From: Chrysomallon squamiferum
Taxonomy: Eukaryota > Mollusca > Gastropoda > Neomphalida > Peltospiridae
Assembly: GCA_012295275.1 (NCBI GenBank)
Contig: CM022673.1
Span: forward strand, 5,842,811-5,875,310
Reading direction: 5' to 3'
DNA: 32,500 nucleotides
Shown here: one piece after another, positions 22,707-32,500 of the stretch
Layout of the letters: each line of letters begins with the position of its first letter
Position numbering within the stretch: position 1 is the stretch's first letter
The notes under the pieces: model-generated
What the model saw: only the letters and a program-made list of their open reading frames with translations
Told to the model about the DNA's origin: nothing
Database searches by the model: none
Made by a program: the position numbers and the translations under genes

Positions 22707-22707
22707 A
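22612..22707. repeat. (AAAC)n/(AAAT)n microsatellite
   Basis: AAAC units at about 22614-22632 and 22650-22663, then about nine AAAT units at 22668-22707. Confidence 0.95.
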
Positions 22708-22852
22708 TGGGTTGAAAAGAAAACACAAGTATTAATTACTTTTACTACTGAACAAATGAAAATATTGTAATTTTTACCAGAGAATAATTATTATGCTTCT
22801 TTTTCTTTCTTCTCTATTCCCCTCTCGCTTCACCAATTATTGTCCTGCTGAG

Positions 22853-22871
22853 GGGCAGATAACTCTCAATT
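22853..22871 (+). repeat. GGGCAGATAACTC motif, first copy
   Basis: GGGCAGATAACTCTCAATT matches 27741-27759 at 18 of 19 positions in the same orientation. The GGGAGATAACTC-type string is common in mollusc DNA, probably as part of small repeats. Confidence 0.5.
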
Positions 22872-22887
22872 ACTGCATTTGTATTGA

Positions 22888-22956
22888 AAATGTCACGTGA
22901 CTTTCTAAGCGTGACGCGTGCCTTCATAAAAGATCGGCGTGAACTGCTCAGACATC
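22888..22956 (+). promoter_or_regulatory. Candidate core promoter with E-box, TATA-like and initiator-like strings
   Basis: TGTCACGTGAC at about 22889-22899 contains a palindromic CACGTG E-box of the MYC/USF/MITF type. ATAAAAG at 22926-22932 is TATA-like. CTCAGAC with its A at 22950 could serve as an initiator about 24 bases further on. The order and spacing are acceptable for a forward promoter. No convincing first coding exon follows within about 700 bases, so it stays a candidate only. Confidence 0.25.
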
Positions 22957-23003
22957 GTCAACGAATAACGGGTTTTCATAACCGAGGAGGGGGGTACTGG
23001 CCT

Positions 23004-23016
23004 GTTGCTAGACAAC
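23004..23016. promoter_or_regulatory. X-box-like RFX site
   Basis: GTTGCTAGACAAC fits the RFX X-box pattern RYYNYY-N1-RRNRAC at every position. X-boxes sit upstream of ciliary genes in animals. The pattern is permissive, so chance is likely. Confidence 0.25.
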
Positions 23017-23100
23017 CATAGCGTACCATCCCTACTTTTTACTCAGCCGCTCAAAACCCTTATGTGCTGAGAAACCTACACTCCTAAATCTCTCTACACA

Positions 23101-23280
23101 CTTTTTTTTTTTTTTTTTTTTTTTATCGCTGTAAAATCTGACGAGGTTACCAATAAAGGATATTTGAAAATAAATAAATAAATAATAATAATAATAATAA
23201 ATACTAGATAACAATAATTAAAAAAGTAAATAAAATATAAAAATAATAATATTAAGTAAAAAAAAAAACAAAAAAAAACA
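23101..23280. repeat. Poly-T and (AAT)n/(AAAT)n patches
   Basis: T run at about 23102-23124, AAAT then AAT units at about 23169-23202, and A runs at about 23258-23280. Confidence 0.9.
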
Positions 23281-23700
23281 GCGAAAACATTTTCCGCTTT
23301 TAAAGCTGTGCCGTAATAAAATACGGACTAAAAGATGTCTCATTTACAGTCGTATTTATAAATAAACCGTCGCCTACATTTACCCCATAGAGCTTTGTTC
23401 ATAGCTGCATGGCCCGGTACAATGTCAGGGAAGTTTAGCGCGGATCTGCGGGACATTTACTGTTAAACAAAATGATTGTCCGCTGCCTACTGAAGCATGG
23501 ACGTTTTGGGCGTGCAAAAAAAAAAAGACTCGGTCTGAAAAGGGTTATTGTGAAATCGACGTAGGTAATGGATTAAAATTAACGGGTGTTGAGACTGCAT
23601 GTCGCGATGTTGTAAAGAAAAGGTGCATAGATTCAGCTGAAGTATATCAACGTGCAGGAAGTATGTAAATGAAGAGAGAGGGAAAAAAAAGCATGATGAG
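23281..23700. other. Mixed-sequence stretch without a recognised gene
   Basis: Less AT-biased than its surroundings, with several ATG codons (for example at 23408), but each frame closes within a few codons. No domain seen. Confidence 0.5.
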
Positions 23701-24930
23701 TTTATGCATTATGTATATGTAGTATATTTTTTTTATATTATGTTTTTAAAGCAGCATGCAGTGGCTGGTTTTAGAGATGGGAAGAAATGATTTTGGTTTT
23801 TGTTACAAAATGTTTGCAGAAAAGACATGAAATGAAAATAGGAAAGAACAAAGTAGGCAGCATGGGGAGGTTTAGTAATGAGTTTAAGTTTACCAGAAAA
23901 TTGTATGAATTAATTATTTTATTGTTTATTTTTATCAGTTAAATATGCAAATTTATTTTTTTATAAAATTAACGTCATCGTTTCTTTATATATAACTTTG
24001 GTAATAATAACTTTAATTAAAAAAATTCATTTGCTAAACTATAGAAAAAAGTAATTCAAATAATTAAGAAAAAATAAAGGTTGCTATTTAATTTATTTAA
24101 TTATTTAGAATTTTAATTTTTAGTTTTATATTTATTCATTTATTTACATTTCATAATATCTGGAATAACAAATTTAATGTTAAACACTATAATTCGGTTA
24201 TATACAGAGAAATAAAAATATTTTATTATATTATCATAATTAACCTTTTGTTCTAGCTTACAAAACAACCCGAACAAATTCATTTATATGAATAATATTC
24301 GTTTTTCAGTTTCTGTTATATATAATTTAAATACATTTTACGTAATTTTTTTTTTTTTTTTAAAAGGTATTTCAGGTATTGTGAATGTTTCAGTTATCTA
24401 ATATTTCAAAATTACCTTTATAAAAAAAAAATAATAAAAAATTCTAAAGTTCATATTTTAATTACAAAGCATCTCTTTCGTTATGAACTGAATGAAAGAA
24501 AAAAGCAAATATAAAACAAAGAAAAAGAAACTTGGATTAATTATAATGAAAATAAAGCGCAGGATTTTTTGAGAACTGGATAGGAAATTGCTAATACATA
24601 CATACATATACTAAATTTCCAATCTAATTAGCATATAATTCAAAATATTATTAAAATAACTAATATTTAATTATTTAAAATAAAAATTAAAGAAACGACA
24701 AGTTTTTAAAAACATATTTAGAAGTAAATAAATAAATAAAAACATTAGTTACATTAATGCACGCGTCATTATTTTCATAGTTCCTGTACATTTTAAATAT
24801 GCTAAAATTAGTATATTTATTATTATTTTAAAAAAAATAAATGTTATTTAACAAATATACACCTGTTATACTTAACTATAAAGAGGAAATGTTTTTTTAA
24901 ATTTTAGTTCAGACACCTCTATTATCAGTT
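23701..24930. other. Very AT-rich stretch
   Basis: About 1.2 kb dominated by A and T, with AAAT, TTTA and short homopolymer patches. No open frame longer than about 60 codons and no transposon ends found. Confidence 0.7.
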
Positions 24931-25380
24931 TTTTAACACCGACTGCGCGCGTGCAGTAAACAAACTGAACGTAAACAAAGGAAAACAAAGACATTTTCTT
25001 TGTCATGGATCGGAAAACACTCGAATGTTCGCTCGCAGTTCACCACAGCATTTAATATACGAAACGTATGCAACGTCCGAACATAAACATTTCATCGCGA
25101 CGAACACTCGTTTCCTTTCGTAACAAATCGGCCGCGTGATGGTTCGTTGGCTATTTGAGTACGAACACTCCAGCTGAATGAACAAGACGCATGCGCGAAC
25201 AGTTGTCGCGCTTGTTCAGTGGAGGGAATTTTAAAACTTTTGTACAGCGACTCAGAGCCGGGCGCGTTGCGACCAAAACTTTTTCGCGTGTTTTTGCGGA
25301 CTCGTCTCCGATTGTGGAACAAACGGCGAATGTTTACATAGTCGCAGAACTGATTTAAGATGTCAATACTTACATTTTCC
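24931..25380. promoter_or_regulatory. CpG-richer island with hairpin and NRF1-like site
   Basis: CpG dinucleotides rise sharply against the AT-rich DNA to the left (CTGCGCGCGTGCAG near 24941, CGGGCGCGTTGCG near 25259). A 40-base imperfect palindrome with TGAACAAG/CTTGTTCA arms lies at 25179-25218. It contains CGCATGCGC (25188-25196), the core of the NRF1 site typical of CpG-type promoters. GTAAACA (FOX type, 24971) and an ACAAAG/CTTTGT inverted pair (24985-25003, SOX type) lie upstream. CGAACACTC/CGAATGTTC strings recur about five times. Reverse-strand frames of 60 and 96 codons have no recognisable domain. A promoter or enhancer of an off-window gene is plausible, not shown. Confidence 0.3.
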
Positions 25381-25849
25381 ACCCATTATTTTTTACCCTA
25401 TAGCTTCCCACAGCTGACGTTTTAATTGCGGCGAAAAAACAACGTCTGGTGGACGTACTTTCAATAACCTCTTCTTTACTCACAAAGCAGCTGCCTGGCC
25501 AGGTATTAAGCAATATATCTGACATTTCAAATTATTATTATTATTATTTTTTTTTTATCAGAAAAAAAAAAAAAGGCGACCTGTGATCTCTGTGAAGTTG
25601 TAGGAACGAAAGTCGCGCCGCAGAAAGGCAGTAAATCGCGCCAAACGTGTGTGCAATATGACAGAACGCCTCCTGCAATCTTTCCTCGCCCTTTTCAGAA
25701 AGGCAACTTGCACGAAAACGTCTGCCTCTATTATCATTCTTTATGCAGGGAGAACGGCTCTTGAATCTTTTCATATTTTCACATGTTTATTAGTTATTCA
25801 AACGCTGGGGAAACAACGATTTTTACATCTGCTTTTTTTTTTCTTCTTC

Positions 25850-25854
<5 letters not shown>
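25381..25854. other. Mixed-sequence DNA, no recognised gene
   Basis: Includes a short (ATT)n plus T run at about 25531-25557 and an A run at 25561-25573. A 95-codon forward frame at 25649-25936 has a protein-like first half but runs into poly-T, and I recognise no domain. Confidence 0.5.
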
Positions 25855-25904
<50 letters not shown>

Positions 25905-25915
25905 CTTTTTTTTTT
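25855..25915. repeat. Poly-T run of 50 bases plus 10
   Basis: Fifty T (25855-25904), one C, then ten T. This is the longest homopolymer in the window. Confidence 0.97.
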
Positions 25916-27070
25916 CAACCTCCCTTCTCTACCTAACTCTCTCAGACGCTTTGAACACCCCAAAAAACGTTGGCTTTTCATTTTGCCCATTTTCATGATA
26001 AAGTGAAATAATTAGAAAATAACAAGAGACCGTACTTAATTTCGGGTTCAATTGTTGTAGTATTTGATTAATTGAGACGTGGTCTGCTGGATGTGGAGGT
26101 CTGGACTATGTAATGTGTAATAAGAAGCAGGTGACGAAGAGTGCTAGTTGTGCAGGGCGTGTGTCTCTTGAAGCGAACTACCTTGAAAAAAACCGTCAAC
26201 TAACAAAGGGAAAAACCTGCGTGATAGGAACTAATGTTTGGCTTGGCTACGTAACTGCATGCCAAATAGAGACGGACGTAAGACAATGAAGGCAGAGAGA
26301 ACAGTTGGAGCTCAGGGGTCGAGAATGGTGGGGTCTTTAAACGACGGCTACAGACGTCGCAGACACTGATGGAGCCGCTGTCGATATGTTTTAACAGCAG
26401 TCATGCGACTGACATCCGCCCATCAATCGCAGACTTTAGGGGGGTTAGAAGACTGTTATCCCGAAACGTGAATTAACCGTTATTTCCTAATTATGAAACG
26501 CATCGGGAGCCATATGCAACCATCAGATATGAGCGGTACAGCGACACGTACCTTTGTCCCGTAAGCAAAAGAAGTCATCACAAGAGACGAAACATTAACA
26601 GGTGAAGCCCATATTCTTAGAATTCAGTCTCCATCGAATGTGACTTCTTAAATTCCGACCAACGTCCGTACATCTGCGGCGATTATACGGCCAACACCGA
26701 ACGCGCGAACCTCAGAAAAATCTGCTCCAAGAACTCTTGGTAGCCACTTTACTTGACAAAAAATTCTCTGCCTGGAAGTTTTGTCTTCACTTCCTTTTGA
26801 GAATGAAAAAGAGGCTTAACGCTTAGGCGACACTGGCCAATGAGAAGGTTACGGCAATGGATCTGTTTGGCTTTAGCCGCCTTTGTCAGTGAAGAGGGGT
26901 GTCTGATGGTGGGGGGGGGACGGCAGGCGACCTTTGACAATTATTTACGTATCGTGTTCAGAACAGAGTGACGCCCAGTTTTGTGGCTGGCCGTGTTTCT
27001 TCATTGTGTACAGCATGAGGCACGACTTCATTTGATGTGTCAAGATGATGATGATGATGATGTTGATGAT
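25916..27070. other. Longest low-repeat stretch; non-coding as far as visible
   Basis: About 1.1 kb of balanced-composition, non-repetitive DNA, ending in a GATGAT run at about 27044-27060 and containing a G run near 26911. Frames are short and lack domains; the best is 63 codons on the reverse strand at 26749-26940. It could hold a UTR, a non-coding RNA or conserved regulatory DNA, none of which can be shown from the sequence. Confidence 0.4.
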
Positions 27071-28560
27071 GCCGGTGTTAATTTGAAATCATTATTTGAT
27101 TAGAAAAATGTTCAGATGTCGCCTGCATTAATAGCTTTTATTAAATCATCAGCTGCTGAGATAATACTTATATGAATTTGAAAAAAAAAAACAAACATTA
27201 TAGTTTCTTTTATTAAAAAGAAGAAACACAAGTTGATATTATCGTTCTGTCTTTAACACGTTTTAATACTCTTTCGTGTTTTAGCTTTGGTAAAGAATTT
27301 AAATGTTTATAGTAAGCTTTGTAAAAGTATAGTGTCTATAAAAACTTTACCATATTTATTAACATCGATATTAAGTCAAAGAAGAAGTTTATAAATGGTC
27401 TATGAAAGTAAACAATATGATACTAGTTTTCTGATTCTGAATACTTTTTTCCTTAAAAGACTTGATGTTGTATATCGAACAGTTTCAAGAATGGCTTCGT
27501 TTAACCGGTGTCCAGTTATTTTGTTCTAAATGCAGATTTCAGTGCAAAATAAACTGTGTGTGTAACGTATTCTTAAAATGTTAAATTTTCAGTACAAAGT
27601 ATGTAATTGGAACGTTCAAACAAATCTAGAATGAATTATGAAATAATGTCCGGTAAATATTCATACATTCGATCTTTTCTTCGTTGATTATTCATTCACT
27701 TGCATTCATTATTTACTAGGATAATATTTTACACCTCAATGGGCAGATAACTCTTAATTCTTGTGACCTAATAAATAGATCAATTAGATTACAAATGAAC
27801 CTTGGGAAGAGCTAGGAAAAACTACGTCATATCTAATAATAAGAAAGACTAAATTTCCGAGTGAAAATAATAATAACATTCTGTAATGTTGCGAAATACT
27901 GGATTATTATGAATAACATCAAATTTAATATTGTTGATACCATAAATCGTATATAAATACTGTAATTTAAAAATAAAATTAAAATTTTAAATAATAAAAT
28001 AATTCAAGTACATGTACTTGTCTTTTGGTCTTATAAACATGTTACATTATATATATTGTATATATTTATATATTATGAATGTAAAAAAAATAATAATAAA
28101 AAAATAAATAAAAAAGTGGAACATGGGTCAGAGTGATCTCGTTAGCTACAATGCACTTCCTTGTACTACATGTTTGCTATTTTATGGTTCGTTACGTTCT
28201 TCACGACGATATATCAATGACAGCTAAATGTTATTTACTGTCTGTGGGACAGAAAATATTAAACATTTCTTGTTATAACCATTGTATATCGACAACAGTT
28301 TCCTTTTTCAAAAAAAAAAAAAAAAAAGAGAACAGTCAGCAGATTTGACATTTATTAATAATATTAGAACTTGATGATAAAGTTGTTAATACCCATTTAG
28401 CTATGTAATATTTGTTTATGTTCACGGTCGTCGAGATTCCAAGAAACTGCTTATCTGCAAGTTGTACAGAAAGCAATGATTTATTTGACAAAGAGACAAA
28501 CATTCCTAAATTCCACAAACAGGAGTAAACTATCCAATATTCTCCATTTTAAGAGTTTGG
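27071..28560. other. AT-rich DNA without a gene
   Basis: Ordinary AT-rich sequence with a second GGGCAGATAACTC motif copy at about 27741-27759, a TATATA-rich patch at about 28045-28075, AAT/AAAT units at 28085-28112 and an A run at 28309-28327. Confidence 0.6.
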
Positions 28561-28660
28561 AGGCTTGTTGCTCTTTCTTTCTTTTTTTCTTACCTTCATT
28601 TTTCTTTTCTTTCTTTTCTTTTTTCTTTTTGCTGTTGTTGTTGCTTTTTTCCCCCTATGT
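28561..28660. repeat. T/C-rich low-complexity patch
   Basis: About 100 bases of TTTCTTTT-like DNA with a GTTGTTGTT patch near 28632. Confidence 0.85.
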
Positions 28661-28899
28661 ATTAACTTTCTCGTTCTAGTGCGGTTGTTACAAAATATTT
28701 GAGCCAGTTGCATGTTCAGTAAAATTAAACGTTTGTCAGAAAATTAATATTCCTATTACTTTATTTTTAATCCCTGATTAAATAAATTCATCTTTTTGTA
28801 AGCATTCTGGAGTTTTCTATTTCCAATTTTCTAATCAAGAGTCTTAATTTGGTCATGTTTTTCTTTCTAGAATTATACATTGATTGTATGCTTAAATGT

Positions 28900-29122
<223 letters not shown>

Positions 29123-29970
29123 AATAAAACCCGAATGTATATTTAATTAGTAACTAAACATCAACCAGTTAAAATTAATTAAATTAACATCAGTTACAAC
29201 ACAGAAAAACCAACATAAAGATTCAATTTAAAAAAAAAAAAAAAAAAAACTATTAACCTTATTTTTCTCACCTATATTAATAAACAAAACCTGCACGTGT
29301 CTATTATCTTTGAAGAGAGAAAAAGAAAATGTTCACAAATTCCCCTTCGGGCTGAACGATACTGTACTTAAATGGACATTAATTTTCAGCCGTCCTTTGT
29401 CGCCAGAGCGTATAAACCTCTAAACGCCATTTAGCTAATCATGCGCTTCTGCATATCTAACCACCACGTCACACGGAACGTCGATGACGTCGGAGATAAA
29501 ATCAACATCGGCAGCATGGTGAAAACATTAACCCACATTTTCGGCCTGTGTTTATGAAATATTAAGAAAATCTCGACATACGCTTGTCCATACCCCATTC
29601 GTTTCTTCACACACGTTTTTTCTTTTTTTTTCTGCCGTGTGTAATTATTATTACGCTGCCCAGTCGTATATACAAACAATAAAAAAAACCTAACCACGTT
29701 ACGCTTTTCTATAGAGCTGGTTTTAGTAGCTCCGTTACAAACGTGACCAGACCGTAACACAATGGCTGGCCTGCCACAAGTCTGGACTCAATAGTCCATC
29801 AAGAATTGTAATTATAAGTGTTTCGATTACAGTGACATTGTGGCGAAGACGCACAAGCCCTATTATAAACGAAACACGTATTAAGTAGCTTCATAAAGAT
29901 TTTAAGAAGATATTTTGTCTTCAACCCCTTTCGTCCAGATTTTTGAAAAATCAGCTGTCGATCAAACGGC
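29123..29970. other. No recognised gene; one poly-A run
   Basis: A run at about 29230-29249, then balanced sequence at about 29340-29960. A 109-codon reverse-strand frame at 29431-29760 is not repeat-driven but carries no domain I recognise; it is a weak candidate at most. Confidence 0.5.
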
Positions 29971-29977
29971 GGAGGGT

Positions 29978-30275
29978 TTTTTTTTTTTTTTTTTTCTTTT
30001 TTTTTTTTTTTTCTTTATTATGAAGATTTTTGTTATTATTATTATTTTGCCGATCAAACAATAACTCTGGTCTGAGACCCTTGCCCTGAAGGCTATTTTT
30101 GGCTTTGTATAAAAAAAAATAAAAAAAAAAAAAAAAAAGGTTTTTTTGTATCAGTATCCGAAGGAAAGTTTTATTGTTGAAATGAAAAAATGATTGATAT
30201 TTAATTTTTGGGGGATTTTCAGATCCATTTTTGTGGATAATTGTTTCGTTAAAAAAAAAAAAAAAAAAAAAAAAT
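29978..30275. repeat. Clustered poly-T and poly-A runs in opposite orientation
   Basis: Two T runs (about 29978-29995 and 29998-30012), then A runs (about 30111-30138 and 30251-30274). The T-then-A order could fold back on itself. The reverse frame through it is an artefact. Confidence 0.9.
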
Positions 30276-30935
30276 TGGGATTTTAAAGACTCTGAACCCA
30301 AAATCAAACAGTCGTTTTATCTTTCTGTTTTTTTTCATGTCATGAAAAGTGAAATTGGTTAACGTGTTCAGAAGATAGCGAATTGCCTCGGGTGTTTTTC
30401 ACACGTGTTATCTGCGTAACAAACAGTGAGTGAGTGGTGTACAAATAAATTCAGTGTAATTGTAATCACAGTTAATGAGACACAAATGAGATCGTGTTTG
30501 TAAATGATAGCTGGATTACAATGTAAGAATTTCAAATATTTCTTTTTAATTTTTTTTTTTTTTTTTTTAATTTCAAATTCACTGCTGATCCATAATTAAA
30601 GTGGATAAGAGTCGTCATTGTTTGAATATTAAAAAAATATATTAAAAAAATGCGCGTATGAAAATCCTAAACACAAAGATGTAGATACATTTATATAAAT
30701 ACGTTTATCAGTTTGCAAGATTTAAATTATAAACACACATTCACATAAATTAAAAATACCATATTTATATAAACACATGCACATATACGTTCTTGATTTA
30801 TATTTTCATAGACATTTCACTTCTTTTTTTAATTTATTTTTAATGTAAAAATATAAGTAAAAGAGATTTTGATTTTGAATAGAAACAGGTGAGGTAACAG
30901 TTGATGTAGTAAATACTAGTACGTATAAATATTAC
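30276..30935. other. No recognisable feature
   Basis: AT-rich DNA with a T run at about 30549-30568. Confidence 0.6.
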
Positions 30936-31185
30936 ATTATTAGTAGTAATAGCAACAATAGTAATGCTAGTAGCAGTAGAGTAGTAATAGCAGTAGTAGT
31001 AGTAGAAGTGCTTGTAGTAGTAATAGTTATAATAATAATTAATAGTAATAGTAGCTGTAGGAGATGTAGTAATAGTAATAGTAGTAGTAGTATTAATAGT
31101 AGTAGTAGTAGTAGTAGTAGCAGTAGTTGTAGTAGTAGTAGTAGTAGTAGTAGTAGAACCTTAGCAGCAGCAACAGCAGCAGATT
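30936..31185. repeat. (TAG)n trinucleotide tract
   Basis: About 250 bases of TAG/TAA/CAG units; purest at 31077-31156, ending in GCAGCAGCAACAGCAGCAG at about 31164-31182. Confidence 0.95.
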
Positions 31186-31500
31186 AATTTATAAATAGTA
31201 ACAGTAAACCGGATTAAGATGTGGACGTTAGGTGCTGCACCCCACAGACCTCCACAGATTAACTGAAAAGTTATTTGATTTTCTTTAAACTTTTTTTTTT
31301 TTTTTTTTCCCCCTTTGAAAAAATCACAGTCTCTATAGTCCTGAGATCCACAAAATCTTAATTCTTCACTGGTAGAAATATTAATAATAGCAGTCGCAGT
31401 TGTAATAGTAGTAGTAATAGTGGGAGCTCTAATAACATTTGTTGTAGCAATTGCATAACTAATGAGAAACTGAACAGCCATATTTAAAAAAATTTAATTT
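31186..31500. other. No recognised gene
   Basis: Mixed sequence with a T run at about 31291-31308 and AGTAGT units near 31405-31420. The 106-codon reverse-strand frame here mixes repeat-derived and ordinary sequence and shows no domain. Confidence 0.55.
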
Positions 31501-31580
31501 AATTCAAAAAAAAAAATAAAAAAATCTATTTTTTTTATTATTTATTTATTTATTTATTTTTTGTATTTATTATAATAATA

Positions 31581-31639
<59 letters not shown>

Positions 31640-31640
31640 T
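31501..31640. repeat. A-rich, (TTTA)n and (ATT)n tract
   Basis: Short A and T runs, five TTTA units, then about 17 ATT units at 31587-31638. Confidence 0.96.
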
Positions 31641-32500
31641 TAATAATTACATCGCGTGAGTTCACGTGAACAAATTACCTTATTGTTATTTAACGCTGCT
31701 CGGGTATTAACTGTGTTTTTTTTTTTTTATGCCTAATACATTATAACAGAAACATGAACACAAGCACAGGACACCGATTAATTATTCAATATTCATTTAA
31801 CACTTGGGAACGTTTAACAATTTTAGCCATTTTCTTCCGTAATTACGCGAAAAGATCCGCTGCATTAACTAAGAAAACATAACTCGCAGCGTGAACCAGT
31901 CAATTATCGGCGGAAACGCCCTCTTCGTCAATTTACCGATCACCAACTATCTGTTCCGCTCCGGAAATCTTTCGTTGTACAGGTCCGTGTATGATGGGGT
32001 GAAAAATCAATTAATAACTGTCAGCTATCTGTTAACGCTCAGCTTGTGGGGCACTTTTAAGGTGTTACGAACATAATGTAATTACGAGGGTAATTTTAAC
32101 AAATATATTTCGTTCGCTTTCGATCGTTTTATAAAGTTCAGTCTTAGGTTTATTTATATTACTGTTGCTACGTTCGTTATTACTGTAGCTATTATTATTA
32201 TTAATGATATGTCTATGTAATAATAAGATATTTAAATGATTTGCTTTATTATTATTTTTCTTCTTCTTCTTCTTATTATTATTAAATGCCATTTGTTTAT
32301 GAAAGAAAGGAAGGTACTTAATAAATGACGGTTGCTATAAACATTAAGAAAACTAGATGATATATATATAAGTATGTATATGATGCTACTATTACCTATT
32401 TCCCTTCCTTTCTCCTGCTAATAATAATACAAATAAACGTAATTAACAAGCCACTAACGGTAATGTATATTATGAACCGAAACAAAATGAAGAACTATAA
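31641..32500. other. No recognised gene up to the window edge
   Basis: Balanced sequence at about 31800-32080 with a 61-codon frame at 31891-32076 that lacks low complexity but has no domain and no consensus splice sites at its ends. (TTC)n/(TTA)n units follow at about 32254-32285. The final 200 bases are AT-rich. Confidence 0.5.

Noticed and set aside
25092-25382. 96-codon reverse frame across the CpG-rich island
   Set aside because: High CpG content lowers stop-codon frequency; no domain or homology recognised.
29431-29760. 109-codon reverse-strand frame
   Set aside because: It is not low-complexity, but I recognise no domain, see no splice or promoter context, and a frame of this length can arise by chance.
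31891-32076. 61-codon forward frame that looks protein-like
   Set aside because: No recognised domain, no consensus acceptor or donor at its ends.

Overview
This is AT-rich, non-coding animal DNA, most likely from a mollusc. No intact protein-coding gene, rRNA or complete tRNA gene can be supported. The mollusc call rests on three things. A reverse-strand SINE at about 4485-4780 has a tRNA-like head, a body and a tail that match a SINE I recall from gastropod and bivalve genomes. Molluscan-type GGGCAGATAACTC / AAGGGAAATAAC motifs are present. The microsatellite load is extreme: (CT)n/(GA)n, (TATG)n, (GACA)n, trinucleotides and long poly-A/poly-T. The class is undetermined; I did not see the tRNA-derived SINEs that I expect to be common in octopus and squid.

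Layout. 1-2830: microsatellites around a seven-copy diverged tandem repeat (about 640-1135) and a tRNA-like SINE remnant (about 1562-1635). 2831-5360: T-rich DNA, a compound (CT)n tract with a recurring module, a 45-bp duplication, the reverse-strand SINE and another tRNA-like SINE head. 5600-13450: mostly simple repeats with two short GC-richer islands (6058-6330 and 9950-10140). 13481-16666: a transposon cluster. It holds a 537-bp TIR element, then a 2-kb pogo-like element that carries the decayed C-terminus of its transposase (acidic/lysine-rich tail plus PHD-like cysteine motif) and is itself interrupted by a 704-bp MITE with perfect TA duplications. 16700-19390: simple repeats. 19395-19933: a minisatellite of about 17 copies of a roughly 27-bp unit. 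21476-21814: a hairpin and a 266-bp hAT-like MITE. 22888-23016 and 24931-25380: the best candidate regulatory stretches. 25916-27070: the least repetitive part of the window. 27071-32500: AT-rich DNA with poly-A/T, (TA)n, (TAG)n and (ATT)n tracts.

The window therefore looks like intergenic DNA or part of a long intron. Its history is one of repeated insertion of small DNA transposons and SINEs plus microsatellite expansion. Nothing here forms a working multi-gene system. The most distinctive structures are the nested pogo/MITE pair, the two diverged tandem-repeat arrays and the sequence module shared by two distant (CT)n tracts.
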